Of a DNA stretch of 64,000 bases, positions 51,089 to 58,662 are shown one piece after another (position 1 is the first letter of the stretch; every line of letters starts with the position of its first letter). This stretch comes from Actinokineospora inagensis DSM 44258 (GTDB lineage: Bacteria > Actinomycetota > Actinomycetes > Mycobacteriales > Pseudonocardiaceae), in assembly GCF_000482865.1 (NCBI RefSeq), contig NZ_KI519516.1, positions 304,574 through 368,573 of the forward strand. The letters run 5' to 3'. The notes under the pieces were generated by a model that saw nothing but the letters and a program-made list of their open reading frames with translations, made no database searches and was not told the DNA's origin. A program made the translations under genes and the position numbers.

Positions 51089-51853
51089 CTACTCCCCCAG
51101 GAAGAACTTCAGGTAGCGCTGGTCGACGTTGGCGAGGTCGAGCAGCACGAAGAAATCGGCGACGCCGAAGTCGGCGTCCAACGCGGGCGGGCCGCAGACC
51201 TTGGCGCCCAGCCGCAGGTAACCCTTGAGCAGCGGCGGCATCGCGATCCGGGGCGGCGCGGCGACGGACTCGAAGTCCCACGGCACGCGCGGCCGGACCC
51301 GCAGGTCCGCGTTCGTGTAGTGCTTGTCCCGCACCGTTTGCCAGACCCCCGCGGCGAGCGAACCGCCGTCGGCGAGCGGGACCGAGGCGCAGCCCGCGAG
51401 GAACCCGTGGCCGGACAGCAGCATGTAGCGGGCGATCCCGGCCCACACGAGGGACACGACCGAACCGTTGCGGTGGTCGGGGTGCACGCACGAGCGACCG
51501 GTCTCCACCAGCGCGCCGCGGATGCCCGCGAGCGCGGACAGGTCGAACTCCGTGTCGGAGTAGAGCGACCCGGCCTCGGCGGCGCGTTCCGGCGGCAGCA
51601 TCCGGTAGGTCCCGACGATGTCCCCGGTCGCGTCCTCGCGGACCACCAGGTGGTCGCAGAACGGGTCGAACCGGTCGATGTCCAGACCAGGGGTCGTGGT
51701 GTGCAGGGTGGCGCCCATCTCCCCGGCGAACACCTGGTGGCGCAATCTCTGCGCGGCCTCGACCTCGGACCCGTCGTGCGCGACGAGCAGCGAGTACGTG
51801 GGGACGTCGGTTCCGGGCTTGGCAGTGCTGACCAGCACCTGGGCCTGCGTCAT
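51089..51853 (-). CDS. OlsB-like N-acyltransferase (GNAT fold)
   Basis: A 254-aa member of the acetyltransferase_5/OlsB-like group that, in relatives, transfers a 3-hydroxyacyl chain from ACP to the alpha-amino group of ornithine. Segments recognised are AAQRLRHQVFAGEMGA, DHLVVREDATGDIVGTYRML and LVETGRSCVHPDHRNGSVVS. It is followed 48 bases later by the OlsA-like gene. The pair would make ornithine lipid or a similar aminolipid; amino acid specificity is not shown by the sequence. Confidence 0.85.
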   Translation of the reverse strand: MTQAQVLVSTAKPGTDVPTYSLLVAHDGSEVEAAQRLRHQVFAGEMGATLHTTTPGLDIDRFDPFCDHLVVREDATGDIVGTYRMLPPERAAEAGSLYSDTEFDLSALAGIRGALVETGRSCVHPDHRNGSVVSLVWAGIARYMLLSGHGFLAGCASVPLADGGSLAAGVWQTVRDKHYTNADLRVRPRVPWDFESVAAPPRIAMPPLLKGYLRLGAKVCGPPALDADFGVADFFVLLDLANVDQRYLKFFLGE

Positions 51854-51959
51854 ACCTGCAGGTTAGGGCGATCTCGGCGTCAAGCGTGTGCTATTTGCCA
51901 TGACCGGACAGTGGCAACTGAGTGAATTGCCGGTTCCGTCGCCCGGCCCGGAACGCGCG

Positions 51960-51992
51960 CACGGGGCGGCTCCCGGTGGGAGCCGCCCCGTG
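51960..51992. terminator. perfect 15-bp-stem terminator after etfA
   Basis: Arms 51960-51974 and 51978-51992 with a 3-base loop, 13 bases after the etfA stop. Confidence 0.85.
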
Positions 51993-52005
51993 ACCAGGGG
52001 AAAGA

Positions 52006-52974
52006 TCAGCCCTTGCGCTGGGCGACCGCGGCGGTGAGCTGCGGGGCGACCGCGAACAGGTCACCGACCACACCGAAGTCGGCGATCTCGAAGATCGGCG
52101 CCTCGGCGTCCTTGTTCACCGCGACGATGGTCTTCGAGGTCTGCATGCCCGCCCGGTGCTGGATCGCGCCGGAGATGCCGAGCGCCACGTAGAGCTGCGG
52201 CGACACGGTCTTGCCGGTCTGGCCGACCTGGAACTGCGCCGGGTAGTAGCCGGAGTCGACCGCGGCCCGGGACGCGCCCACCGCGGCGCCGAGCGCGTCG
52301 GCGAGCTGCTCCACGACGTCGAACTTCTCCGCGGAGCCGACACCGCGGCCGCCGGAGACCACGATTGACGCCTCGGTCAGCTCCGGGCGGTCGCCACCGA
52401 CCACCGGCTCGCGACCGGTCACCGCGGTGGCCTTGGCCGGGTCGACCGCGGGGACCTCGACGGCCTCCTCGGCCGCGGCGCCCGCCGACTCGACCGCGTC
52501 CACGCCGCCGGGGCGGACGGTGACGATCGGGGTGCCCCGGGTGGCCTTCGCCCGGACCGTGAACGCGCCACCGAAGATCGACTGCACGCCGACGACGGCA
52601 CCGTCGACCGACTCGACGCCGACGGCCTCGATCAGCAGCCCCGAGTCGGTGCGCACGGCGAGCCGACCGGCGATCTCCTTGCCCTCGGCGGTCGCCGGGA
52701 CCAGCACGGCGGCCGGGGACTTGGCGCCGACCAGCGCGGCCAGCACGTCGACCTTGGGGGTGACCAGGTAGTTGGCCACGTCGTCGGACTCGGCGACATA
52801 GACCTTGGCCGCGCCGTAGGCGGCCAGCGACTCGCGCACCTTCGCGGCGGTGCCGGGGGCGGCGACCACGACCGCGGCGGGCTCGCCCAGCTCGCGGGCC
52901 GCGGTCAGCAGCTCGAAGGTGACCTTCTTGACCTCACCGTCGACCTCGTCGACGAGGACCAGGACCTCGGACAT
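52006..52974 (-). CDS. etfA: electron transfer flavoprotein alpha subunit
   Basis: The FAD-binding subunit of ETF, which takes electrons from acyl-CoA dehydrogenases. The 322-aa protein has an N-terminal adenine-nucleotide-like domain and the C-terminal FAD domain with [40 protein letters not shown] and [19 protein letters not shown]. It starts 14 bases after etfB ends, with GGAGA upstream. Confidence 0.96.
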   Translation of the reverse strand: MSEVLVLVDEVDGEVKKVTFELLTAARELGEPAAVVVAAPGTAAKVRESLAAYGAAKVYVAESDDVANYLVTPKVDVLAALVGAKSPAAVLVPATAEGKEIAGRLAVRTDSGLLIEAVGVESVDGAVVGVQSIFGGAFTVRAKATRGTPIVTVRPGGVDAVESAGAAAEEAVEVPAVDPAKATAVTGREPVVGGDRPELTEASIVVSGGRGVGSAEKFDVVEQLADALGAAVGASRAAVDSGYYPAQFQVGQTGKTVSPQLYVALGISGAIQHRAGMQTSKTIVAVNKDAEAPIFEIADFGVVGDLFAVAPQLTAAVAQRKG

Positions 52975-52985
52975 GTCTCGTCTCC

Positions 52986-53771
52986 TCAGATGATCTTCTG
53001 GCCGATGAGGTACTCGGCGATCTTGGTGCCGCCGTCGCCCGCGTCCTCGACCCGCTGCCCGGCCGAACGCGGCGGCTTCGGGGTGGCCTCGACGACGGTG
53101 GTGCTCGCCGCGTCGAGCCCGACCTCGCCCGCGTCGATGCCCAGGTCGGCCACGGTGAAGGTGTCGACCGGCTTCTTCTTCGCGGCCATGATCCCCTTGA
53201 ACGAGGGGTAGCGCGGCTCGTTGATCTTCTCGCCGACGCTGACCACGGCGGGCAGGGTCGCCCGCAGGTGGGTCAGGCCCGTGTCGGTCTCCCGGGTCAC
53301 GGTGATCTCCGAGCCCTCGACGGTGACCTTGCGGGCGTGCGTGAGCTGCGGGAACCCGAGCACCTCGGCCAGCATGGCGGGGACGGCGCCGCCGCGGCCG
53401 TCGGTGGCCTCGTTGCCCGCGATCACCAGGTCGACCCCGTCGACCTTGCCGATCGCGGCGGCCAGCACCCTGGTGGTCTGCAGCAGGCAGGCGCCGTGCA
53501 GGGCCGGGTCGGTGACGTGCACCGCCTTGTCCGCGCCCATCGACAGCGCCTTGCGGATCGCCTCGGTCGCCCGCTCCGGGCCGACGCTGAGCACGGTGAC
53601 CTCGCCGCCCTGGGCCTCCTTGATCAGCAGCGCCTCCTCGACGGCGCGCTCGTTGATCTCGTCGAGCACCGCGTCGGCGGACGCGCGGTCCAGGGTGTGG
53701 TCGGCGTCGGTGAGCCTGCGCTCCGAGTACGTGTCAGGCACCTGCTTGACCAGGACAACGATGTTTGGCAT
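52986..53771 (-). CDS. etfB: electron transfer flavoprotein beta subunit
   Basis: A 261-aa subunit containing MPNIVVLVKQVPDTYSERRL and the AMP-binding/recognition loop around LVIAGNEATDGRGGAVPAML and TVEGSEITVTRETDTGLTHL. It is the first gene of etfBA on the minus strand. The ATG at 53771 is taken over the much longer open frame upstream. Its promoter candidate lies about 150 bases upstream. Confidence 0.96.
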   Translation of the reverse strand: MPNIVVLVKQVPDTYSERRLTDADHTLDRASADAVLDEINERAVEEALLIKEAQGGEVTVLSVGPERATEAIRKALSMGADKAVHVTDPALHGACLLQTTRVLAAAIGKVDGVDLVIAGNEATDGRGGAVPAMLAEVLGFPQLTHARKVTVEGSEITVTRETDTGLTHLRATLPAVVSVGEKINEPRYPSFKGIMAAKKKPVDTFTVADLGIDAGEVGLDAASTTVVEATPKPPRSAGQRVEDAGDGGTKIAEYLIGQKII

Positions 53772-53916
53772 GGGTCTGCTTCGACCTCCTGGGACGAGCA
53801 CCGGGGTGGCGGGCCGACGGGGGTGCCGGCGAGCCCGATTTTCGTGCGGTCCGGCCGAGCTTGCCATGTCCGGTACCACCGCGGTCCGGCCGGGCACGAC
53901 GGGCTCCGCCGAGGCC

Positions 53917-53944
53917 ATGTTACTAGCCGGTAGCGCGGTGGCAA
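53917..53944 (-). promoter_or_regulatory. etfBA promoter candidate
   Basis: TTGCCA (53939-53944) and TAACAT (53917-53922) are 16 bases apart on the minus strand. The -35 lies inside an 11-base direct repeat, possibly an operator. Confidence 0.5.
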
Positions 53945-54029
53945 TCGGTGGCAATCGGAAACCTCTGCCACTGTCGTGGGCATCACCCCGTCCCGCCACC
54001 CCAGTTGTCGGCGAACCGACCCCTGGACA

Positions 54030-54072
54030 CGCCTGAAGGCCACCCCCTGGGTTGGCGGGTGGCCTTCAGGCG
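54030..54072. terminator. perfect 16-bp-stem terminator after the DUF397-fusion gene
   Basis: Arms 54030-54045 and 54057-54072 are fully complementary, with an 11-base loop, about 90 bases after the stop. Confidence 0.75.
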
Positions 54073-54158
54073 CGGTGCCTACAGCGGTGTGCCGACCGGT
54101 GGCGCGCCGGTCGAGCACGGGCCGGTCGCGAAGGTCAGCGTGACGGGTCCCGGGCGGC

Positions 54159-54785
54159 TCACGCCGACGCGGGCAGCCACTTCGACCGGCCGGGGGTGGT
54201 GGGCACCCAGACCCCGTTCACCGGGTCGTCACGGAAGGCGAGCGTGCCGGGGGTGCGGTCGTCGGGCAGGTCGATCATCTGGCGGAGCACCTCGACCGCC
54301 CAGCCCTCGCGGCGCCAGAGCACCTCGTCGGGGTTGGGGTTGAGCACGTCGTCGGTGTCGCCGGGCAGGCGGGAGGCGATGACCTCGTCCTCGGCGTGCA
54401 ACCGGACGACGTCGATCACGTTGTGGTGCGCGCGGACACCGACCACGGCGGCGATCTCACCGCTGGCGTCGCGCGGGTGCAGGAACTCGAAACCACGGGA
54501 GACGAGCTTGCGCAGGTAGGCCTCGGCGGCGTGCGACGCGTCCGGAGTCGTGATGTGCCCGTCCTTCACCGCGCGGGTGAACGACGCGATCACGGGACCG
54601 TGGAACACGAGCGCGGACCCCGAGGCGTTCTTGGAGTCGCGGATCGCGGTGCGCGCGCTGTCGATGGGCGACACCTCGACGCAGTTGCCCACGGCGCCGC
54701 TGCGGCTGCCCTTGCGCCACCGCGCCCCGGGCACGCCGTCCGCCGCCATTCCGTTGCGAATCTCAGACACAGGACTCTCAGACAC
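54159..54785 (-). CDS. DUF397 domain fused to a C-terminal domain of unknown function
   Basis: A 208-aa protein. Residues 20-75 form a DUF397 domain (ARWRKGSRSGAVGNCVEVSP, AIRDSKNASGSALVFHGPVI, FTRAVKDG). The remaining 130 residues (EAYLRKLVSRGFEFLHPRDA, EIAAVVGVRAHHNVIDVVRL, WRREGWAVEVLRQMIDLPDD) are not part of ordinary DUF397 proteins, which end near residue 75. GTG at 54785 follows GAGG. It lies downstream of an XRE/DUF5753 regulator, the standard WhiJ-like pairing. Role unknown. Confidence 0.8.
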   Translation of the reverse strand: MSESPVSEIRNGMAADGVPGARWRKGSRSGAVGNCVEVSPIDSARTAIRDSKNASGSALVFHGPVIASFTRAVKDGHITTPDASHAAEAYLRKLVSRGFEFLHPRDASGEIAAVVGVRAHHNVIDVVRLHAEDEVIASRLPGDTDDVLNPNPDEVLWRREGWAVEVLRQMIDLPDDRTPGTLAFRDDPVNGVWVPTTPGRSKWLPASA

Positions 54786-54808
54786 TGGACCTCGCCTTCG
54801 GCAGTCAC

Positions 54809-55861
54809 TCAGTGCAGGTGCACGTGCGTTGATCGTGACGACCGTAACACGCTCGGGCGGTCCCGCAAATGCACGTGCATCCGAACGGGCCAACCGCACA
54901 AGACGATTGACTGTGCAACATCACGATGACGGGCAACACTGAGCCGCCCACCCCCGAATGGGGTGAGCGGCACAGGGTGAACGGCCTGAATCTCCTCGCG
55001 GCGCTTGCTGAGGAGTTGGCGGGAGCGGCTGGGCGTCTCCGCGTCGACCGTGAGCCGGTCGACGACGCGGCTGTAGCGCTCGATCTCGTCGATGCGGTCC
55101 AGGAAGATCGCGCCGCCGAGGTGCTCGATGTAGACGATGTCGGGCAGTTCCTGCTCGGTGAACCGCAACATGGTGAACGAGCCCTCGGCCGCGTAGCCGC
55201 TGAGCGGGTACGGCATGACCTGCAACGTGATGTTGGGCAGCCGGGTCATCTCCAGCAGGTGCTCCACCTGCTGGCGCAACACCCGCGGCCCGCCGATCGG
55301 CCGGTGCAGCACCGACTCGTCGATGACGACCCACAGTTTCGGCGCGTCCAGCCGTTGCAACACCTTCTGCCGCGACATCCGCAACGCGACCCGCCGGTCG
55401 ACCTCGTCCTTGCCCAGCTCCGGTCTGCCCCGCCCGGCGAGCATCCTGGCGTACTCCTCGGTCTGCAGCAGACCGGGCACGAACTGCAGCTCGTAGGTCT
55501 GGATCCGGGACGCGGACTCCTCCAGGCCGACGAAGTCGTTGAACCAGCTCGGCATCAGGTCGCTGTAGCGGTGCCACCAGCCCGGCTCGTTGGACTGCTT
55601 CACCATGTCCAGGAACTGGGTGCGCTCGGTCTGGTCGTGCACCCCGTAGAGCGTCAGCAGGTCGGCGACGTCGCGCTCCTTGAACCCGACCCGGCCCAGC
55701 TCCATCCGGCTGATCTTGGATTCGGAGCCGCGGATGTGGTACCCGGCGTCGGCGCGGGTGATCTCCGCGGCCTCCCGCAGCCTGCGTAGCTGCGAACCGA
55801 GCACGATCCTGCGGGCGGTCGGGCCGGAACTCTGCCCACCGTCACCTCTGCTGTCGGCCAC
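54809..55861 (-). CDS. XRE-family regulator with DUF5753 domain
   Basis: A 350-aa regulator. Residues 15-75 are an XRE helix-turn-helix (LGSQLRRLREAAEITRADAG, SESKISRMELGRVGFKERDV), followed by a DUF5753 domain (YSDLMPSWFNDFVGLEESAS, IQTYELQFVPGLLQTEEYAR, LPNITLQVMPYPLSGYAAEG). Relatives such as WhiJ-type regulators pair with DUF397 proteins in development or secondary metabolism. The usual end would be near LLSKRREEIQA; the frame continues about 55 residues through a hairpin and into the next gene's promoter. GTG at 55861 follows GGAGGG. Confidence 0.85.
   Translation of the reverse strand: MADSRGDGGQSSGPTARRIVLGSQLRRLREAAEITRADAGYHIRGSESKISRMELGRVGFKERDVADLLTLYGVHDQTERTQFLDMVKQSNEPGWWHRYSDLMPSWFNDFVGLEESASRIQTYELQFVPGLLQTEEYARMLAGRGRPELGKDEVDRRVALRMSRQKVLQRLDAPKLWVVIDESVLHRPIGGPRVLRQQVEHLLEMTRLPNITLQVMPYPLSGYAAEGSFTMLRFTEQELPDIVYIEHLGGAIFLDRIDEIERYSRVVDRLTVDAETPSRSRQLLSKRREEIQAVHPVPLTPFGGGRLSVARHRDVAQSIVLCGWPVRMHVHLRDRPSVLRSSRSTHVHLH
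54841..54880 (-). promoter_or_regulatory. promoter of the DUF397-fusion gene flanked by palindromes
   Basis: TTGCGG (54863-54868) and TACGGT (54841-54846) are 16 bases apart on the minus strand. The perfect palindrome ATGCACGTGCAT (54869-54880) abuts the -35, and a second GTGCACGTGC (54818-54827) lies just downstream of the -10. Both would be ideal sites for the adjacent XRE regulator. Confidence 0.5.
54943..54971. repeat. hairpin inside the 3' extension of the XRE gene
   Basis: Arms 54943-54954 and 54960-54971 pair with one mismatch, with a CGAAT loop. It looks like a terminator yet lies inside the open reading frame, before the apparent stop. Confidence 0.55.
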
Positions 55862-56004
55862 GTCGCGTCCCTCCCGCCACTGCCCCGACACCGGCGGTGT
55901 CCGCGTCGGAACCCAGCGTGGCATCGGCCTTGCTGATACCCCTAGGGTGAGCTTACCCCTTGAGTGCGCAACGTCCATGATCCACGACGGTCGGTGAGGT
56001 AGAG

Positions 56005-56829
56005 ATGGCGGTCCAGGATCCCGCGGTACCGGTGTACATCGATACGTCGAAAGCCAGCATCGCCCGCGTGTACGACGCGTTCCTCAACGGCAAGGACAAC
56101 TACGAGATCGACCGCGAAGTCCTGCGCCGCGTGCAGCAGGTGGCCCCCGAGGCGGCCCAGTTAGCCTTCGACAACCGGGAATTCCTCATCAGGGCCACCC
56201 GGTTCATCGCACTGCAAACCGGCATCCGGCAATACCTGGACTGCGGCTCCGGCCTCCCCACCGCCGAGAACACCCACCAGGTGGCGCAACGCATCCGCCC
56301 CGACTCCACGGTCGTCTACGTAGACAACGACCCGGTCGTCCTCGCCCACGGCCGGGCGCTGCTCGAGGAGAACGACCACACCCACTTCATCGCCGAGGAC
56401 ATCTTCGAACCGGAACAGGTCCTGGCCAACGACATCGTCCAACGCAACCTGGACTTCACCGAACCAGTCGCCCTCTTCCAAATGGGCACCATCCACCACT
56501 ACGACGGCCCCCGCCCCCCCGCCGACATCATGCGCGCCTACATCGACGTCCTCGCCCCAGGCTCCATCGTCGGCATCACCCACTTCCACGACCCGGAAAC
56601 GACGGAACACTCCCCCCTCGCCCGCCGCATGGAAGACGTCTTCCTGCACAGCCCCATGGGCACCGGCCTCTTCCGCACCATGCCGGTCATCCAGTCCATG
56701 TTCCCCACCCTCACCATGATCGACCCCGGCATCACCCTCTGCGCCGAATGGTGGCCCGACGGCCCCCGCCTCAAACCACTGGACCAGGTGCAGTACTGCA
56801 TCGTCGGCGGCCTGGGCATGAAGCAGTAG
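56005..56829 (+). CDS. DUF574/PF04672-type SAM-dependent methyltransferase
   Basis: A 274-aa methyltransferase of the large actinomycete family. It has the signature start YIDTSKASIARVYDAFLNGK, a SAM-binding LDCGSGLPTAENTHQVAQ near residue 77, the acidic VVYVDNDPVVLAHG and the C-terminal GIGMKQ-like GGLGMKQ. The substrate is unknown. ATG at 56005 follows GAGGTAGAG. It is divergent from the XRE regulator, and such methyltransferases often accompany XRE/DUF397 clusters. Confidence 0.9.
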   Translation: MAVQDPAVPVYIDTSKASIARVYDAFLNGKDNYEIDREVLRRVQQVAPEAAQLAFDNREFLIRATRFIALQTGIRQYLDCGSGLPTAENTHQVAQRIRPDSTVVYVDNDPVVLAHGRALLEENDHTHFIAEDIFEPEQVLANDIVQRNLDFTEPVALFQMGTIHHYDGPRPPADIMRAYIDVLAPGSIVGITHFHDPETTEHSPLARRMEDVFLHSPMGTGLFRTMPVIQSMFPTLTMIDPGITLCAEWWPDGPRLKPLDQVQYCIVGGLGMKQ

Positions 56830-56902
56830 CACCCAGCCCGTCACAAACACACCCACCAAAACTGCCGCGTGAATACCTACCGCGACCAACCCACACCCCG
56901 CG

Positions 56903-56998
56903 CCCAAAAAACCCGCGCCTCACCGACGAAGCGCCACACTGGCACCGCGCCCCCCAAAAAACCCCACCCCATATCGATATATCGACGAAGCGCCACAT
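56903..56998 (-). repeat. two direct repeats each ending in a T6 tract
   Basis: On the minus strand GTGGCGCTTCGTCG is followed after about 10-20 bases by GGGTTTTTTGGG, twice (about 56998-56952 and 56939-56903). One copy includes the AT-rich palindrome ATATCGATAT. Nature unknown. Confidence 0.65.
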
Positions 56999-57254
56999 CT
57001 GCGCCGCGCGCCTCGGGACCCGCCGACACCAACCGCCCGTTGTGGTGGAGATTCAAAACCCCCGGCCCCTCTCCCCGTCGGCTGACCCCACTCCGTCGGC
57101 CCACCCCCGACTCCGTCGGCCCACCCCTTCCTCGTCGGCTGACCCCACTCCTAGGCACACCCCTCCCCACCCCCACTCCTAGGCACCCCCACCCCCCGCA
57201 ACACCCCGGCGCCCACCCAGGTACGCCGCATCCCCACACCAACCCGGCCCCCAG

Positions 57255-57282
57255 TTATCCACAACGCCCCAAGCCATCCACA
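57255..57282 (+). promoter_or_regulatory. two DnaA-box-like 9-mers before hairpin-repeat copy 2
   Basis: TTATCCACA (57255-57263, exact consensus) and CCATCCACA (57274-57282). They precede the TAGACT of copy 2 by 57 and 38 bases. Confidence 0.45.
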
Positions 57283-57315
57283 GACTGCGCCATGATCCCT
57301 TCCCACCGCCTCCCA

Positions 57316-57362
57316 GCCGGTAGACTGGACCCGGGGACGCCCCCCGGGAGGGTGGGGGGCTG
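57316..57362 (+). repeat. dispersed hairpin repeat, copy 2
   Basis: Same core as copy 1: GCCGGTAGACTGG, then CGGGGACGCCCCCCGGG, then AGGGTGGGGGGCTG. TAGACT is at 57321-57326. Confidence 0.8.
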
Positions 57363-57927
57363 CCCTGGGGTTGCGGGGGTGGGCGTCAATAGCTGGATTG
57401 GCTGAAAGAGCAGGAGTTGGCGGCCGCACCGGCCCCACCACGGCGGGACCCGCTGCCGAATCGAGGCGCGGTGGTCGAGGCGCGGCTCGACCCAGAACGC
57501 CGCCCCCCCACGACATCCCTGGCCGGCATTGCCGGAACCGCCCAAGGTCCAGCAACCCGCGTTCCGGCGCCTTGCGGGAACGCCGCGGACAGACCGATGC
57601 CCAGCCGAGGTTCGACCTAGAGACTCACCCAGGGGTTGTCCCCCCACCGGCGTTCCCCCAAGGCGCAACAGCAAGCGTTCTCGACGACAAACGCCACGAG
57701 CCCGTTCTCGCCCGTCGCACCGCCGTCTCAACGCCCGCTGTTGTCCCGCACTACGACACGGGCCGCCGCATCACGCTCGACACCAGGAACGAACAGTCAG
57801 CAACAACACCCCGCCCGACCACGCACACCGCCCCCACCCAGTACCGCCCCCAACAACGTCGCCCCACCTCGCCGCCACCCGATCCAGCGATTGACACCAA
57901 CCCCGCCACCCCACTACCTCCAGGGCG

Positions 57928-57971
57928 GCCCCCACCCTCCCGGGGGGCGTCCCCGGTCCCAGTCTACCGGC
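57928..57971 (-). repeat. dispersed hairpin repeat, copy 3
   Basis: The same core in reverse orientation (AGTCTA at 57961-57966 on plus). Similarity to copy 4 extends about 110 bases, through the flanking 9-mers. Confidence 0.8.
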
Positions 57972-58004
57972 TGGAAGGCGCCGGCAACCGACCACGGCGG
58001 TTCC

Positions 58005-58031
58005 TGTGGACAGCTCAGACGATGTGGACAA
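58005..58031 (-). promoter_or_regulatory. two DnaA-box-like 9-mers beside copy 3
   Basis: On the minus strand CTGTCCACA (58005-58013) and TTGTCCACA (58023-58031). The second equals the high-GC actinobacterial DnaA-box consensus. Confidence 0.45.
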
Positions 58032-58323
58032 CTCCAGCCCAGATCGCCGCGCGGATGGGGCAGATCGGTGTAGGAACCGCAAACCCGGGGTCCGCACCGG
58101 ACCCGCTGTGGCGGGGGCTGCCAGCGGGATGGATGCCGCTCGGCTCAGTGGTTCGAGCCGGGGCGTTGGTCCTGTACCGGCCTGTCCCGCTGCTCCTGGA
58201 AAGGCGCCGGAACGCGCGTCGACACCGATGCGCGACAACCTCGCCGTCTCGACCGCCCGCACTACGGCAGGCGTCAACTCCCCCGCGGCGTCACACTCAA
58301 GCCAGGAGCGAACAGCCAACGGG

Positions 58324-58368
58324 CAGCCCCCACCCTCCCGGGGGCGTCCCCGGTCCCAGTCTACCGGC
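58324..58368 (-). repeat. dispersed hairpin repeat, copy 4
   Basis: The same core in reverse orientation with one fewer C in the C-run (AGTCTA at 58358-58363 on plus). Confidence 0.8.
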
Positions 58369-58401
58369 TGAAAGGCGCCTGCGACCGACCACGCCGCTAC
58401 C

Positions 58402-58428
58402 TGTGGACAGCTCAGGCATTGTGGACAA
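58402..58428 (-). promoter_or_regulatory. two DnaA-box-like 9-mers beside copy 4
   Basis: On the minus strand CTGTCCACA (58402-58410) and TTGTCCACA (58420-58428), the same pair and spacing as beside copy 3. Confidence 0.45.
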
Positions 58429-58552
58429 CCCAAGGCCCAGGCCAGCACGAACTACGGACAACCCAAGGCCCAGGCCGGCACGGAACTCAAGGCCCGGCAT
58501 GGAACTCAAGGCCCAGCACGGATCAGGGCGTACCCGCATGGACGTCACCGGC

Positions 58553-58642
58553 AAGCCCCCGCGAGAACACAAGCCCCCGCGAGAACACAAGCCCACGCGA
58601 GAACACAAGCCCACGCGAGAACACAAGCCCACGCGAGAACAC
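58553..58642. repeat. five tandem 18-bp repeats
   Basis: AAGCCCMCGCGAGAACAC repeats five times exactly every 18 bases from 58553 to 58642 (M is C in the first two units, A in the last three). It ends 20 bases before the stop of the next gene (minus strand). Confidence 0.9.
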
Positions 58643-58662
58643 ACGAACGCGGGAACCGGAAC

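Larger units (their letters stand above)
53772..54158. other. 387-bp etfBA upstream region
   Basis: Contains the etfB promoter candidate, a direct repeat GGTGGCAATCG (x2, about 53937-53957) and the terminator of the next gene. No coding sequence is evident. Confidence 0.6.
56830..58662. other. 1.8-kb gene-free repeat island
   Basis: No credible gene. It contains, in order: two GTGGCGCTTCGTCG-type direct repeats with A/T6 tracts (56903-56998), short C-rich repeats (CTCCGTCGGCCCACCCC and CTCCTAGGCAC, 57080-57185), hairpin-repeat copies 2, 3 and 4 with DnaA-box-like 9-mers, a diverged duplicated segment (about 57720-57800 versus 58246-58320), GGCCCAGGCC-type repeats (58430-58520) and a five-unit 18-bp array. 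Long open frames exist on both strands but carry no domain. Confidence 0.65.

Noticed and set aside
57316-58368. Chromosomal replication origin
   Set aside because: DnaA-box-like 9-mers are present, but there is no dnaA, dnaN, rpmH, parAB or long box cluster; more likely a dispersed element.
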